From: Tannockella sp964369175
Lineage (GTDB): Bacteria; Bacillota_I; Bacilli_A; Erysipelotrichales; Coprobacillaceae
Length of the DNA: 38,593 bases
Direction: 5' to 3'
Assembly (NCBI GenBank): GCA_964369175.1
Contig: CAYJEM010000012.1
Span: forward strand, 1-38,593
Shown: positions 8,080 through 16,644 of the stretch, piece by piece
How the letters are laid out: each line of letters opens with the position of its first letter
How positions within the stretch are numbered: the stretch's first letter is position 1
The notes under the pieces: model-generated
Told to the model about the DNA's origin: nothing
The model's input: only the letters and a program-made list of their open reading frames with translations
Database searches by the model: none
Translations under genes and position numbers: made by a program

Positions 8080-9063
8080 ATGTCTACAAAAGATAATGTA
8101 TTACATTTGTTAAAAGAAAATTCAGACAGATATTATTCTGGAGAACAAATTGCAAAAAAATTAAATATATCAAGAAATTCAGTATGGAAGGCAATAAATT
8201 CTTTGAAAAACAGTGGCTATAATATTTTAGCTTCATCAAATAAGGGGTATAAGCTAGAAGCAGATGATATTTTACATGCAGATTCGATAGTATACTACTT
8301 AAATGATAAAGATTTTTTTGATATAACAGTTCATGATCGTGTTACATCAACCAACACATTAGCAAAACAGCTTGCAAGTACAGAGTTAAAAGAAGGTAAT
8401 GTAATTGTTGCTAAGCAACAAACGCATGGAAAAGGACGTATGCAAAGAGCGTTTTATTCACCAGATAATAGTGGTGTTTATTTTACACTTACATTATGTC
8501 CAAACATGGAAGGAAAAATGCTTCCATATTTTACTGCTCTAGCCGCTACTTCAATATGCAATGCAGTAGCATCATTATGTAATAAAAATCCAAAAATAAA
8601 ATGGGTGAATGATATTTTTATTGATCAAAAAAAAATTAGTGGAATTCTTTGTGAGGCATCTTTTTCAGTTGAAAATGCAAGTTTAGAATATATTATAATA
8701 GGTATAGGGATTAATGTATATAAACCAAAAGACGGTTTCCCAAAAGAGTTAGATGGTATTGTAGGGTATGTTAGTGATAATCAAATACCAGATTTAAAAA
8801 ATCAATTGGTTGCAAATATACTAAATAATATTTTATTACAGTATCAAAAATTTGATACTAAGGAAATTACGCGAGAATATAAATCGTTAAGTTTTATTAT
8901 TTCTAAAGAAGTATACATTGTAAAAGATAAAGAGTATATTCCAGTGGTAGTTGTTGATATTAATGATAAAAATGAACTTGTAGTAAGACACCGTGATGGT
9001 GCGATTGAACACATTGTAGCAGGAGAAGTAAGTTTACGTATGGAGAATTGTGATGAAAAGTAA
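8080..9063 (+). CDS. birA: Bifunctional biotin-[acetyl-CoA-carboxylase] ligase / biotin repressor
   Basis: A 327-residue protein starting at ATG 8080 after TGGAGGT. The N-terminal ~60 residues form a winged helix (EQIAKKLNISRNSVWKAINSLKNSGYNI), so this is the regulatory form. The ligase domain shows STNTLAKQLA and the biotinyl-AMP loop region KQQTHGKGRMQRAFYSP, a GRGRxGR-type motif with GKGRMQR here. KWVNDIFIDQKKISGILCEAS follows. It biotinylates carboxylase BCCP domains, and the biotinyl-AMP-bound form may repress biotin uptake. It overlaps bioY by 11 bp, suggesting co-transcription of ligase and transporter. I did not find a convincing BirA operator upstream. Confidence 0.94.
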   Translation: MSTKDNVLHLLKENSDRYYSGEQIAKKLNISRNSVWKAINSLKNSGYNILASSNKGYKLEADDILHADSIVYYLNDKDFFDITVHDRVTSTNTLAKQLASTELKEGNVIVAKQQTHGKGRMQRAFYSPDNSGVYFTLTLCPNMEGKMLPYFTALAATSICNAVASLCNKNPKIKWVNDIFIDQKKISGILCEASFSVENASLEYIIIGIGINVYKPKDGFPKELDGIVGYVSDNQIPDLKNQLVANILNNILLQYQKFDTKEITREYKSLSFIISKEVYIVKDKEYIPVVVVDINDKNELVVRHRDGAIEHIVAGEVSLRMENCDEK

Positions 9064-9583
9064 AGACATGATTTTAATCTCTTTGTGTAGTGCAATTATT
9101 GTGATTTGTTCATGGATTACAATCCCAATTTTTGCAGTACCATTTACACTACAAACATTTGCGGTATTTTTAATTACATTTATATTGGGTGGTAAAAAGG
9201 CTTTAATAAGTATATTTATATACATTGTACTTGGAGCAATTGGTTTACCTGTATTTTCTGGGTTTAAAGGAGGCATAGGAGTCTTGCTTGGACCTACTGG
9301 TGGTTATATTTGGGGATTTACAGTACAGGCGTTAATTTATTTAGTGTTAACATGTAAAATTTCAGATTCAGACATAGGACAATATATTGGCTCACTAATT
9401 GGTTTAATTGCTTGTTATCTATGTGGAACGCTATGGTTTGTATATGTTTATACAGTGTCTAGTGGGAGTATAAGTTTTATGGCAGCATTAGGTTTGTGTG
9501 TAGTACCGTTTATCATACCTGATATTGGAAAATTAATACTTGCTAAAATAGTTGCTAGTAGAGTGAAAAAAAGCATAACATAA
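9053..9583 (+). CDS. bioY: Biotin transporter BioY (ECF S component)
   Basis: A 176-residue integral membrane protein with about six hydrophobic segments. I chose ATG 9053, 7 bases after GGAG at 9042-9045; an in-frame GTG at 9050 is possible. The BioY landmarks are an N-terminal VPFTLQTFAVFLITFILGGKK and then GLPVFSGFKGGIGVLLGPTGGYIWGF. It binds biotin and works with the ECF energizing module (EcfA, EcfA', EcfT), which is encoded elsewhere. The 11-bp overlap with birA suggests translational coupling and a biotin-handling operon. Confidence 0.94.
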   Translation: MKSKDMILISLCSAIIVICSWITIPIFAVPFTLQTFAVFLITFILGGKKALISIFIYIVLGAIGLPVFSGFKGGIGVLLGPTGGYIWGFTVQALIYLVLTCKISDSDIGQYIGSLIGLIACYLCGTLWFVYVYTVSSGSISFMAALGLCVVPFIIPDIGKLILAKIVASRVKKSIT

Positions 9584-9586
9584 TGA

Positions 9587-9614
9587 AAATAGACGCTAGT
9601 ATTAGCGTCTATTT
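9587..9614. terminator. Bidirectional terminator between bioY and the lipase-like gene
   Basis: AAATAGACGCTA / TAGCGTCTATTT is a perfect 12-bp stem with a 4-base loop. A-rich sequence lies on one side and T-rich on the other. It overlaps the stop codon of the convergent gene at 9609. Confidence 0.85.
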
Positions 9615-10763
9615 AAATATTTCTAAACCTTGAATACGATACTCTTGGTTGGTGAATGGGGAAGCCATTGAACTAATGATAATCTGTTTCATTACTTCTT
9701 TTATGCAATTTGCAGTTGCTGGATCAATATCCTTAATAACTTCTAAAATTGCATCTTTTTCTTTAATTAGTGAAGGTACTAGTTCATGTGGGTGTTTTGC
9801 TTTAGAGGCATAAATTATCTTAAACAGTGTATTGAAAAATGTTTCTCTTTGGCTTGAACTCAAGCTATATAATAATCCATTTACTGTTTTATCGATATAC
9901 TTTACATTGCCTGATAAATCTTTAGCACGAATGAATTGATTGTTTAATACTAGCCAAGAATATGTTTCATGTTGCATAATACCTACATTAGCACTTTTAA
10001 TGACAATTGGTGCTTTAATACTTTCCATAATTATTCCTATGATCGAGCCTTCTGGCATGATTTTAATTGTTTTTTGACTTATAGCTTGATAGTCATCAAT
10101 ATTAATATCTTTTAAATAAAATCCTGGTCCATCCAAATCGTATACATTGATGATTTTTGCTTGAATATCTTGGTTGTTAGAAATAGCACTATAAACTGCT
10201 AAATTACCACCTTTTGAATGACCAAGAATATACAAATTTTGATTGTTGTATGAAGTAACATCTTGAACATATTCCTTAGCAGAAATTTGGCTTGGAACAG
10301 GTGCTTTAAACGCCATATTAAAGTTTTCCTTCCATCCTGTCATTGTAGAATCAGTTCCTCGAAAGGCGATTACTAATTGATTTGTTGGAAGTAAATAAGT
10401 AATAGCAAAAAACTGTTGTTCAACATCTTCATCAAAGATTGATTTACAGTAATTTAATTGAATGTCACGGAACCTAGGACTAGCACACATTGCACTAAAC
10501 AATTCTTTGTTTAATTGAGGATATAATGTTGATGAAAACATTTTATCAAATAGCTCAGCTTTATATAATGATGATAGTGTAGTCCATTTTGATGTATTGC
10601 TCAAATCACCAATAATTCCTTGAAAGTGTACATAAGCAAGTTGTGCAAGTAGCACACTATCAACCTCATTAAATGAAAGGTCGTTAAGTGTTGAGGATTG
10701 TTTTTGAACATAATCTAACATTGTGTCCGTATCAGTTTGTCTTAGTTCATGGATTAGATTCAT
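9609..10763 (-). CDS. Mbeg1-like (DUF2974) alpha/beta-hydrolase, lipase class 3-like
   Basis: A 384-residue protein starting at ATG 10763 with AGGAGGT just upstream on the minus strand. The nucleophile elbow is visible as LYILGHSKGGNLAVYSA (GxSxG with Ser near residue 184), preceded by LVIAFRGTDSTMTGWKENF, an oxyanion-loop RGT as in lipase class 3 enzymes. VYDLDGPGF follows, where the Asp could be catalytic. It has no signal peptide or membrane segment. This domain family is common in gut Bacillota, but substrate and role are not established. Single gene, divergent from the ABC-F locus. Confidence 0.8.
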   Translation of the reverse strand: MNLIHELRQTDTDTMLDYVQKQSSTLNDLSFNEVDSVLLAQLAYVHFQGIIGDLSNTSKWTTLSSLYKAELFDKMFSSTLYPQLNKELFSAMCASPRFRDIQLNYCKSIFDEDVEQQFFAITYLLPTNQLVIAFRGTDSTMTGWKENFNMAFKAPVPSQISAKEYVQDVTSYNNQNLYILGHSKGGNLAVYSAISNNQDIQAKIINVYDLDGPGFYLKDINIDDYQAISQKTIKIMPEGSIIGIIMESIKAPIVIKSANVGIMQHETYSWLVLNNQFIRAKDLSGNVKYIDKTVNGLLYSLSSSQRETFFNTLFKIIYASKAKHPHELVPSLIKEKDAILEVIKDIDPATANCIKEVMKQIIISSMASPFTNQEYRIQGLEIFK

Positions 10764-10886
10764 GAAATACCTCCTATAGTTTAATGCATCTATATATGTA
10801 TATGTCTTATATAAAAAAGTATACCATTAATAACTATAATAACAAATATATTTTAATTTGAAAAAATAGTGTAATTATCAAATTAT

Positions 10887-10915
10887 TTTACACTTTATGA
10901 AAGTTATGATATTCT
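10887..10915 (+). promoter_or_regulatory. Promoter of the ABC-F leader
   Basis: -35 TTTACA at 10887-10892, 17-bp spacer, -10 TATTCT at 10910-10915. It would start transcription about 30 bases before the leader peptide start. Confidence 0.65.
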
Positions 10916-10951
10916 ATGTAAAGATAAAGTAATATGAAATGAGGTGGAAAA

Positions 10952-10975
10952 ATGAATAATTTTCTTGCTAAATAA
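10952..10975 (+). CDS. Seven-residue leader peptide (MNNFLAK) of the ABC-F gene
   Basis: ATG 10952 to TAA 10973-10975 encodes MNNFLAK behind a strong GAGGTGG ribosome site at 10941-10947. It sits between the promoter and a set of mutually exclusive hairpins. That is the usual arrangement where a drug-stalled ribosome on a short upstream ORF permits read-through into a resistance gene. The function is inferred from layout. Confidence 0.7.
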   Translation: MNNFLAK

Positions 10976-10977
10976 TT

Positions 10978-11087
10978 GGTACAACATAAATGATTCAGTG
11001 GTTTATAACGCCACTGTGATTTGTTGTGCCCTTGCAAGAGAGTAATCATTTTCCATTTCTAAATACAAGGGACATCGATGTCTTTTT
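10978..11087 (+). promoter_or_regulatory. Transcription attenuator ahead of ABC-F gene
   Basis: A long hairpin pairs GGTACAACA (10978-10986) with TGTTGTGCC (11022-11030), with CAGTGG/CCACTG inside. CCCTTG (11029-11034) can pair with CAAGGG (11066-11071). That same 3' segment is the left edge of a terminator stem around GACATCGATGTC (11071-11082) followed by five T. The alternative pairings fit an antiterminator/terminator switch. A further GGATTG/CAATCC stem (11096-11122) lies just before the ribosome site. Confidence 0.65.
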
Positions 11088-11147
11088 ATATGTTTGGATT
11101 GTAAGTGATTTTTCTTGCAATCCATTTTAAATATAGGAGGACAACAA

Positions 11148-12617
11148 ATGTCACAAATTTTAATTACAAATTTAAGTTTTAGGTATGATAATAGTGTGGA
11201 TATGGTATTTGAAAATGTTAGTTTTAATTTAGACACGGACTGGAAATTAGGTTTTACTGGAAGAAATGGACGTGGAAAAACGACTTTTCTAAAGTTACTA
11301 CTAGGAAAATATGAATATACTGGAACGATATCTAAAAAGGTTGAAATGTTATATTTTCCATATGAAGTTGATAATACTGATAGATATACTTTAGAAATTC
11401 TTGAAGATATTGCTCCAAATACTGAATTTTGGATGTTACAAAGAGAAATTTCATATTTGGAAGTTGATGAAGATGTATTATACCGTCCATATAATACATT
11501 ATCGTTAGGAGAACAAACAAAAGTATTACTCGCGATTTTATTTTTAAAGGAAAATGCTTTTTTATTGATTGATGAACCAACAAACCATTTAGACATAAAT
11601 GGTCGTAGAATATTATCAAATTATTTAAAAAGAAAAAAAGGTTTTATTTTGGTTTCTCATGATCGCATGTTACTTGATGAAACTACAGATCATACCTTGT
11701 CTATAAATAAGACAAACATCGAAATCCAAAAAGGTAACTTTTCTTCTTGGATTACTAACAAAGATAGACAGGATGGTTTTGAAATAGCTCAAAATGAAAA
11801 GCATAAAAGAGAGATAAAAAGGCTTGAGGTAGCAAGTAAAGCAACAAAGAGATGGTCGTATTTAAAAGAAGCTAGTAAGTTTGGTGGTGAATGTGCAGAT
11901 CGAGGATTTGTGGGACATAGAGCTGCTAAAATGATGAAACGCTCGAAATCGATAGAAAGACGTATTCATAAAAATATTGAGGATAAGAAAAAACTGTTAA
12001 AAAATATCGAATACGCAGAAAAACTTGATATTTCGATTGATGATACCTATCATAAGATATTGGTACAATTCACAAATGTAAGTGCTTATTATAATGATAT
12101 GCCTGTCTTTGATGATATTAGTTTTGTCATTTCTAAGGGTCAAAAAATCGCATTAAATGGAAGTAACGGAAGTGGTAAATCAACAATTTTAAAATTGATA
12201 ATGGGTGAAAATATACATTATAGTGGGACAATAGAAGTAAAGAAAGATATTACGATTTCATATGTATGTCAAGATACTAGTATGCTAGTAGGGACACTTC
12301 ATGAATATGCATTAACATGTGGAATCGATGAAACTTTGTTGAAATCAATTTTAATTAAGTTGGATTTTAGTAGAAGTCAATTTGACAAGGATATGAAATA
12401 TTTTAGTGCTGGGCAAAAAAAGAAAGTATTAATTGCGAGGTCATTGTCACAACAAGCTCATTTATATATTTGGGATGAACCATTAAATTATATTGATGTT
12501 TTGTCACGTATGCAAATCGAAGAATTAGTAAAATCAAATGATATGACATTGTTATTTGTTGAACATGATGTACAGTTTTGTAACAACATAGCAGATAAAA
12601 ATATCTTTCTAGGATAA
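11148..12617 (+). CDS. ABC-F ribosomal protection protein, Lsa-like
   Basis: A 489-residue soluble protein with two ATPase domains and no membrane segment. The start is ATG 11148, six to seven bases after AGGAGG; an upstream in-frame extension runs through the attenuator. Domain 1 has GRNGRGKTT (Walker A), LSLGEQTKV (signature) and LLIDEPTNHLD (Walker B). Domain 2 has NGSNGSGKST, FSAGQKKKV and LYIWDEPLNYID. The interdomain linker is basic and includes GHRAAKMMKRSKSIERR, close to remembered Lsa proteins (ARAARVMKRSKHIQQR, LYIWDEPLNYLD). Lsa-type proteins displace lincosamides, pleuromutilins and streptogramin A from the ribosome. The leader-peptide attenuator supports a drug-inducible resistance role. 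Exact subfamily and spectrum are unknown. Confidence 0.88.
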   Translation: MSQILITNLSFRYDNSVDMVFENVSFNLDTDWKLGFTGRNGRGKTTFLKLLLGKYEYTGTISKKVEMLYFPYEVDNTDRYTLEILEDIAPNTEFWMLQREISYLEVDEDVLYRPYNTLSLGEQTKVLLAILFLKENAFLLIDEPTNHLDINGRRILSNYLKRKKGFILVSHDRMLLDETTDHTLSINKTNIEIQKGNFSSWITNKDRQDGFEIAQNEKHKREIKRLEVASKATKRWSYLKEASKFGGECADRGFVGHRAAKMMKRSKSIERRIHKNIEDKKKLLKNIEYAEKLDISIDDTYHKILVQFTNVSAYYNDMPVFDDISFVISKGQKIALNGSNGSGKSTILKLIMGENIHYSGTIEVKKDITISYVCQDTSMLVGTLHEYALTCGIDETLLKSILIKLDFSRSQFDKDMKYFSAGQKKKVLIARSLSQQAHLYIWDEPLNYIDVLSRMQIEELVKSNDMTLLFVEHDVQFCNNIADKNIFLG

Positions 12618-12624
12618 CTGTCTT

Positions 12625-12663
12625 AAAAGTACTTATTGATTTAATATTAGTAGGTACTTTTTG
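12625..12663 (+). terminator. Terminator of ABC-F gene
   Basis: AAAAGTAC (12625-12632) pairs with GTACTTTT (12654-12661) across a long loop. Confidence 0.6.
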
Positions 12664-12670
12664 TTGCGAA

Positions 12671-12697
12671 AATAAAAAAACAGTACGATTGTACTGT
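12671..12697 (-). terminator. Terminator of tRNA-Leu
   Basis: ACAGTAC, loop, GTACTGT (12680-12697), followed on the minus strand by a run of T (AAAAAAA on the plus strand at 12674-12680). Confidence 0.8.
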
Positions 12698-12709
12698 TAT
12701 AAGATTATT

Positions 12710-12796
12710 TGGTGCAGACAGAGGGATTTGAACCCTCACGAGCGCACGCCCATTACCCCCTCAAGATAACGTGTATACCAATTTCACCATGTCTGC
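12710..12796 (-). tRNA. tRNA-Leu (anticodon GAG)
   Basis: Read on the minus strand, the acceptor stem GCAGACA/TGTCTGC is followed by A and an encoded CCA. The D arm is TGGTGAAATTGGTA. The anticodon stem TTATC/GGTAA encloses the loop TTGAGGG, giving anticodon GAG (reads CUU/CUC). A long variable arm follows, as expected for a class II leucine tRNA, then a T arm with GGTTCAAATCC. All 87 bases are accounted for. Confidence 0.95.
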
Positions 12797-12807
12797 GTGA
12801 TAACACT

Positions 12808-12836
12808 ATTGTAGCATACAGTGATATTAAATCAAA
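12808..12836 (-). promoter_or_regulatory. Promoter of tRNA-Leu
   Basis: On the minus strand, TACAAT (12813-12808) is preceded by TGC (extended -10). A TTGATT-like -35 lies at 12835-12830, 16 bp away. Confidence 0.55.
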
Positions 12837-12839
12837 GAA

Positions 12840-13399
12840 AAAAGAGTGTGATACAGTATATAATTTTTGAAAATCACATATACATGATATAGTTTTATGT
12901 AAGTACAGTACTACAAAGGTGGTGATAAATAAACAAGAAAAAATATAGGTTTTGAATATCCACATGTACTCTTGAGAAATCCTCATTTATAGTAACATTT
13001 CTTAGTTTAGAACTGAAATATTCTTTCATATAGGTTAATTACAAGTTTAAGGGAATCCGTGTTTATTTTTCTGATTCATATTGGTTAATACTAATTTTGG
13101 TTATATTGAAGTATATAATTTAATATTGACATATACTAAATAACATGATAGATTTACACGTAGTTAGCATTAGCTAACTGTGTGATGCTGTAATGCTTAG
13201 TTTAAGAAAATATTTCAATTGCCTAGTTTATTCAATATGTTTTTAAAGTATTACTGGTAGTTTATAGGAAAAATGAAGAATATGGTTCAATAAAATTAAT
13301 GTATTTAGAAGTGAAGTATACAAATTAGGTAATGGTTAGTTTTTAGTGAAATTTAATTACTAATTTTGATTCTAATATGACAAGAAGGAGGCTAATAAC
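12840..13399. other. Gene-poor intergenic region before pntAA
   Basis: About 560 bp with no credible ORF: the reading frames present lack ribosome sites and family features. The only structure I see is an inverted repeat AGTTAGC-ATTA-GCTAACT at 13162-13179, extended by an outer CAC/GTG pair and not followed by T, so not a terminator. It could be an operator or RNA hairpin for pntAA expression. A ribosome site AAGGAGG precedes pntAA at 13385-13391. Confidence 0.5.
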
Positions 13400-14524
13400 A
13401 TGATTATTGGAGTTGTTAAAGATGTAAATGATGTCCGTAATGCATTAGTACCACAAGTTGTAAAGAAGTATCTTACTATTGACGGTGTTGAAGTATATAT
13501 TGAAGAAGGGTTTAGTGAATACTTTCAAGACAATGCATATATCGATGCTGGTGCAAAAGTAGTTAATCGTATAGAAGTGTTACAAAGATGTGATTTTTTA
13601 CTAGGTATATATGAGTTAAAAAAGGAAGAGCTAAGCTTTTTAAAAAAAGGAGCAACTATGATTAGTCATTTAGATCCATATAATAATAAGGACTATTTGG
13701 ACAAGTTGAATACACATTGCATTACTTCTATTAGTATGGAAATGATTCCTAGAACAACCATTGCGCAAAAAATGGATGCTTTAAGTTCTCAGGCATCCAT
13801 TGCCGGCTATGAGGCGGTTATTCAAGCGGCGTATCACCTTCCTAAAATATTTCCAATGATGATGACACCATCAGGTACAATACCACCTGCAAAAGTTTTT
13901 GTAATTGGGGCAGGGGTTGCTGGGTTACAAGCAATAGCTACTGCTAAAAGGTTAGGGGCTAAAGTTGAGGCTTTTGATACTAGACCAGTTGTTGAACAAC
14001 AAGTACAATCACTAGGTGCGAAGTTTATTAAAGTTGATTTAGGAAAAATGTCTCAAACAGGTGATGGTTATGCAACACAGTTAACTGATGATCAATTACA
14101 AATGCAACAGCTTGCTATGGAAAAAGCATGTTGCAGTGCTGACGTTGTAATTACAACTGCAAAACTTTTTGGAAAAAAAGCCCCAATTTTGATTACTCAT
14201 GATGTTCTTTTAAAGATGAAGGAAGGTTCCGTAATTATTGATTTAGCAGCAGGGACTGGCGGTAATGTAGAAGGGACAAAAGTAGATGAAATTATTACTA
14301 TTGCTGGAGTTAAAATTATTGGGGTTGATAATCTTGCGAGCAAAGATGCAATAGATGCTAGTACTATGTATGCTAATAATATATATAACTTGTTAGATCA
14401 TATTTATGATAAAGAAGCAAAGATGTTTAATTTTGAAGATGAAATTATAAAAGCAACTATGATTACTAAAAATGGTTCTTTTGTAAATCAAAGAATAATT
14501 GATTTTTACAAGGAAGGTGCTTAA
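13400..14524 (+). CDS. pntAA: NAD(P) transhydrogenase subunit alpha part 1 (NAD-binding domain)
   Basis: A 374-residue soluble domain-I protein starting at ATG 13400 after AAGGAGG. It resembles the alanine dehydrogenase/PNT family, with RTTIAQKMDALSSQASIAGYEAV and the Rossmann motif VIGAGVAGLQAIATAKRLGA (about residues 168-187), then DTRP. It binds NAD(H) for hydride transfer to NADP coupled to proton flow across the membrane. The alpha subunit is split here into soluble (this gene) and membrane (next gene) parts, as in Rhodospirillum-type enzymes. The operon is pntAA-pntAB-pntB with 1-bp spacing and a 1-bp overlap. Confidence 0.95.
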   Translation: MIIGVVKDVNDVRNALVPQVVKKYLTIDGVEVYIEEGFSEYFQDNAYIDAGAKVVNRIEVLQRCDFLLGIYELKKEELSFLKKGATMISHLDPYNNKDYLDKLNTHCITSISMEMIPRTTIAQKMDALSSQASIAGYEAVIQAAYHLPKIFPMMMTPSGTIPPAKVFVIGAGVAGLQAIATAKRLGAKVEAFDTRPVVEQQVQSLGAKFIKVDLGKMSQTGDGYATQLTDDQLQMQQLAMEKACCSADVVITTAKLFGKKAPILITHDVLLKMKEGSVIIDLAAGTGGNVEGTKVDEIITIAGVKIIGVDNLASKDAIDASTMYANNIYNLLDHIYDKEAKMFNFEDEIIKATMITKNGSFVNQRIIDFYKEGA

Positions 14525-14525
14525 T

Positions 14526-14828
14526 ATGGAAAATATTGTAATGTTACTATTTGTTGTTGTGCTAGCTTCATTTCTTGGCTTTGAATTAATTTCAAAAGTA
14601 CCATCACAGTTGCATACACCTTTAATGTCTGGTTCTAATGCAATTAGTGGAATTACTTTAGTTGGAGCAATTATTAGTCTTTCTGGAACATTTATGACTG
14701 ATTCATGGTTACGTATTATGCTAGGAACATTAGCGGTTATTTTTGCAACAATTAATGTAATTGGAGGATACGTTGTTACCAATCGAATGTTATCAATGTT
14801 TGAAAAGAAAAAGGAGGATAAAAAATAA
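14526..14828 (+). CDS. pntAB: NAD(P) transhydrogenase subunit alpha part 2 (membrane)
   Basis: A 100-residue protein starting at ATG 14526, just after the pntAA stop; a longer in-frame start would lie inside pntAA. It has three hydrophobic helices: IVMLLFVVVLASFLGFELI, NAISGITLVGAIISL and LGTLAVIFATINVIGGYVV. The SKVPSQLHTPLMSGSNAISGI block is the family's conserved loop. It forms part of the membrane proton channel together with PntB. The TAA overlaps the pntB ATG by one base. Confidence 0.93.
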   Translation: MENIVMLLFVVVLASFLGFELISKVPSQLHTPLMSGSNAISGITLVGAIISLSGTFMTDSWLRIMLGTLAVIFATINVIGGYVVTNRMLSMFEKKKEDKK

Positions 14829-16234
14829 TGAATTATGATGCAATTAGTAATATCTTTTATATTATCGCCTCAATTTTCTTTATCATTGGTTTAAAAATGC
14901 TGTCAAAAGCTGAAACTGCTAAAAAAGGTAATTTTGTATCTGCAATAGGAATGTTTATTGCAGTTGTAACTGCTGTGGTGTTCCAACTACAATTACAATA
15001 TATCTGGGTAGTTATAGGTATGCTTATTGGAGGAATTATAGGTATTATAGGAGCTAGAAAAGTTGAGATGACCTCAATGCCAGAAATGGTTGCTTTATTT
15101 AATGGATTTGGTGGTATAGCTAGTTTGCTTGTAGCATATAGTGAATATCAAAAATATGTTTCTATGAGTGTTTGGTTAACTGGTATGCCATTTTCTCAAA
15201 TATTTATTATTATTGTAACCATCTTTATTGGTGGAATTACATTTACTGGTTCAATTGTAGCATTCTTGAAACTTTCAGGTAAAATCAGTAGTAAAGCAAT
15301 TATATATAAAGGACAACGTATTGTAAATATTTTACTACTTCTAGTGATTATTGGATGTACAATATTTATCTCAAGTGGAACTATTTCGATAAATATACAA
15401 TATCCGATATTTTTAATGATTTGTAGTTTGTCTATGCTTGTTGGAATTACATTCGTAGTACCAATTGGTGGTGGTGATATGCCAGTAGTTATTTCGCTGT
15501 TAAATGCATGTAGTGGTATTGCTGCAAGTGTGGCAGGGTTTGCGATATCGAATACAGTACTTATTGTAACTGGGGCATTAGTTGGTTCTAGTGGTATTAT
15601 TCTAACAAATATAATGTGTCGTTCAATGAATCGAAGTTTACCAAATGTACTATTTTCAGGATTTGGATCGATAACGAATTCAAAGAATCAAAATAGTGTT
15701 GAGGGTGAAGTTAAACCGGTTTCGGTGGAAGATACGTATTTGATGCTTGAAGCAGCTTCATCAGTACTTATTGTCCCAGGATATGGAATGGCAGTAGGAC
15801 AGGCACAACATGCCGTATTTGAACTGGCTAGCCTACTAGAAGAAAATGGATGCGATGTTAGTTTTGCGATTCATCCAGTTGCTGGCAGAATGCCAGGACA
15901 TATGAATGTATTGCTAGCAGAAGCAAACGTTCCCTATGAACAGTTGCTAGAAATGGATGATGTTAACCCAACAATTGATCAAGTAGATGTTTGTGTTGTA
16001 ATCGGTGCTAATGATGTTGTAAATCCTGCAGCCCGAAGTGATGAATCTTCACCAATATATGGTATGCCAATTATAAATGTCGATTTTGCAAGAACCGTAA
16101 TTGTATTAAAACGTTCAATGAATGCTGGATTTGCAGGGATTGATAATCCGTTATTCTATAATGAAAATACGCGAATGTTATTTGGTGATGCAAAAAAGAC
16201 CGTCCAAGAAGTAGTTGCAGAATTTAAAGGATAA
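14828..16234 (+). CDS. pntB: NAD(P) transhydrogenase subunit beta
   Basis: A 468-residue protein. The N-terminal ~270 residues contain about nine membrane helices, including GARKVEMTSMPEMVALFNGFGG and VPIGGGDMPVVISLLNACSGIA, which belong to the proton channel. The C-terminal NADP-binding domain (about residues 300-468) has VPGYGMAVGQAQHAVFELA, HPVAGRMPGHMNVLLAEANVPY and VIGANDVVNPAA. The intact enzyme moves hydride between NAD and NADP using the proton gradient, usually to make NADPH. It ends the operon and is followed by a strong bidirectional terminator shared with the old 3' end of pepV. Confidence 0.96.
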   Translation: MNYDAISNIFYIIASIFFIIGLKMLSKAETAKKGNFVSAIGMFIAVVTAVVFQLQLQYIWVVIGMLIGGIIGIIGARKVEMTSMPEMVALFNGFGGIASLLVAYSEYQKYVSMSVWLTGMPFSQIFIIIVTIFIGGITFTGSIVAFLKLSGKISSKAIIYKGQRIVNILLLLVIIGCTIFISSGTISINIQYPIFLMICSLSMLVGITFVVPIGGGDMPVVISLLNACSGIAASVAGFAISNTVLIVTGALVGSSGIILTNIMCRSMNRSLPNVLFSGFGSITNSKNQNSVEGEVKPVSVEDTYLMLEAASSVLIVPGYGMAVGQAQHAVFELASLLEENGCDVSFAIHPVAGRMPGHMNVLLAEANVPYEQLLEMDDVNPTIDQVDVCVVIGANDVVNPAARSDESSPIYGMPIINVDFARTVIVLKRSMNAGFAGIDNPLFYNENTRMLFGDAKKTVQEVVAEFKG

Positions 16235-16235
16235 A

Positions 16236-16265
16236 AAAACAATGAGATTATTTTCTCATTGTTTT
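16236..16265. terminator. Bidirectional terminator between pntB and the original pepV 3' end
   Basis: AAAACAATGAGA / TCTCATTGTTTT is a 12-bp perfect stem with a 6-base loop, with A-rich and T-rich flanks on either side. The intact pepV at 27686 has no equivalent, implying this is the native pepV end. Confidence 0.85.
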
Positions 16266-16641
16266 ATTTTGCTAAATTGTATAAAGCATTTACATATATT
16301 TCTGTAGCTAATAATAAACTATCAATATCAATACATTCGTTATTTTCATGAATCTTGTTATCTTCACCAACAAATTCAGGTCCAAATGCTACACAATTAG
16401 GCATAGATTTTGCATATGTTCCACCACCAATTGCTTGAGGTTCATCACTACGTCCGCTAACAGATGTATATGCTTGATGCAAACTTTGAATTAAATGTGA
16501 GTTAATATCAACATGTAATGCATCTCCTACCTGGTAATCAATATCAATGTTATACTCACTAGCAACATCACGATATGATTTTTCTAAGTTTATAAAATCA
16601 ATATCATGAGGACAACGCATATCAACACCAATTGTTAACTT
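16264..16641 (-). pseudogene. pepV: 3' fragment of pepV (duplicated, truncated)
   Basis: The last ~125 codons of the dipeptidase gene lie here without a 5' part. The reading frame from 16620 gives 118 residues identical to the C-terminus of the full gene at 27686-29047. Bases 16286-16641 equal 27708-28063 without a mismatch or gap (356 bp). The final 22 bases up to the stop differ at five sites, all silent. The break is at 16641/16642, where unrelated island sequence begins. It is very unlikely to be functional, since it lacks the N-terminal metal-binding half. Confidence 0.93.
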
Positions 16642-16644
16642 TCC

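Noticed and set aside
11003..11619. Minus-strand reading frames of 95 and 197 codons opposite the ABC-F gene
   Set aside because: They mirror the coding strand of a well-supported ABC-F gene and its attenuator and have no family features.
12753..12986. Minus-strand 77-codon frame overlapping tRNA-Leu
   Set aside because: It runs into the tRNA gene and has no ribosome site.
16264..16620. Independent 118-residue gene
   Set aside because: It is an exact copy of the C-terminus of pepV without the catalytic N-terminal half and has no ribosome site of its own.
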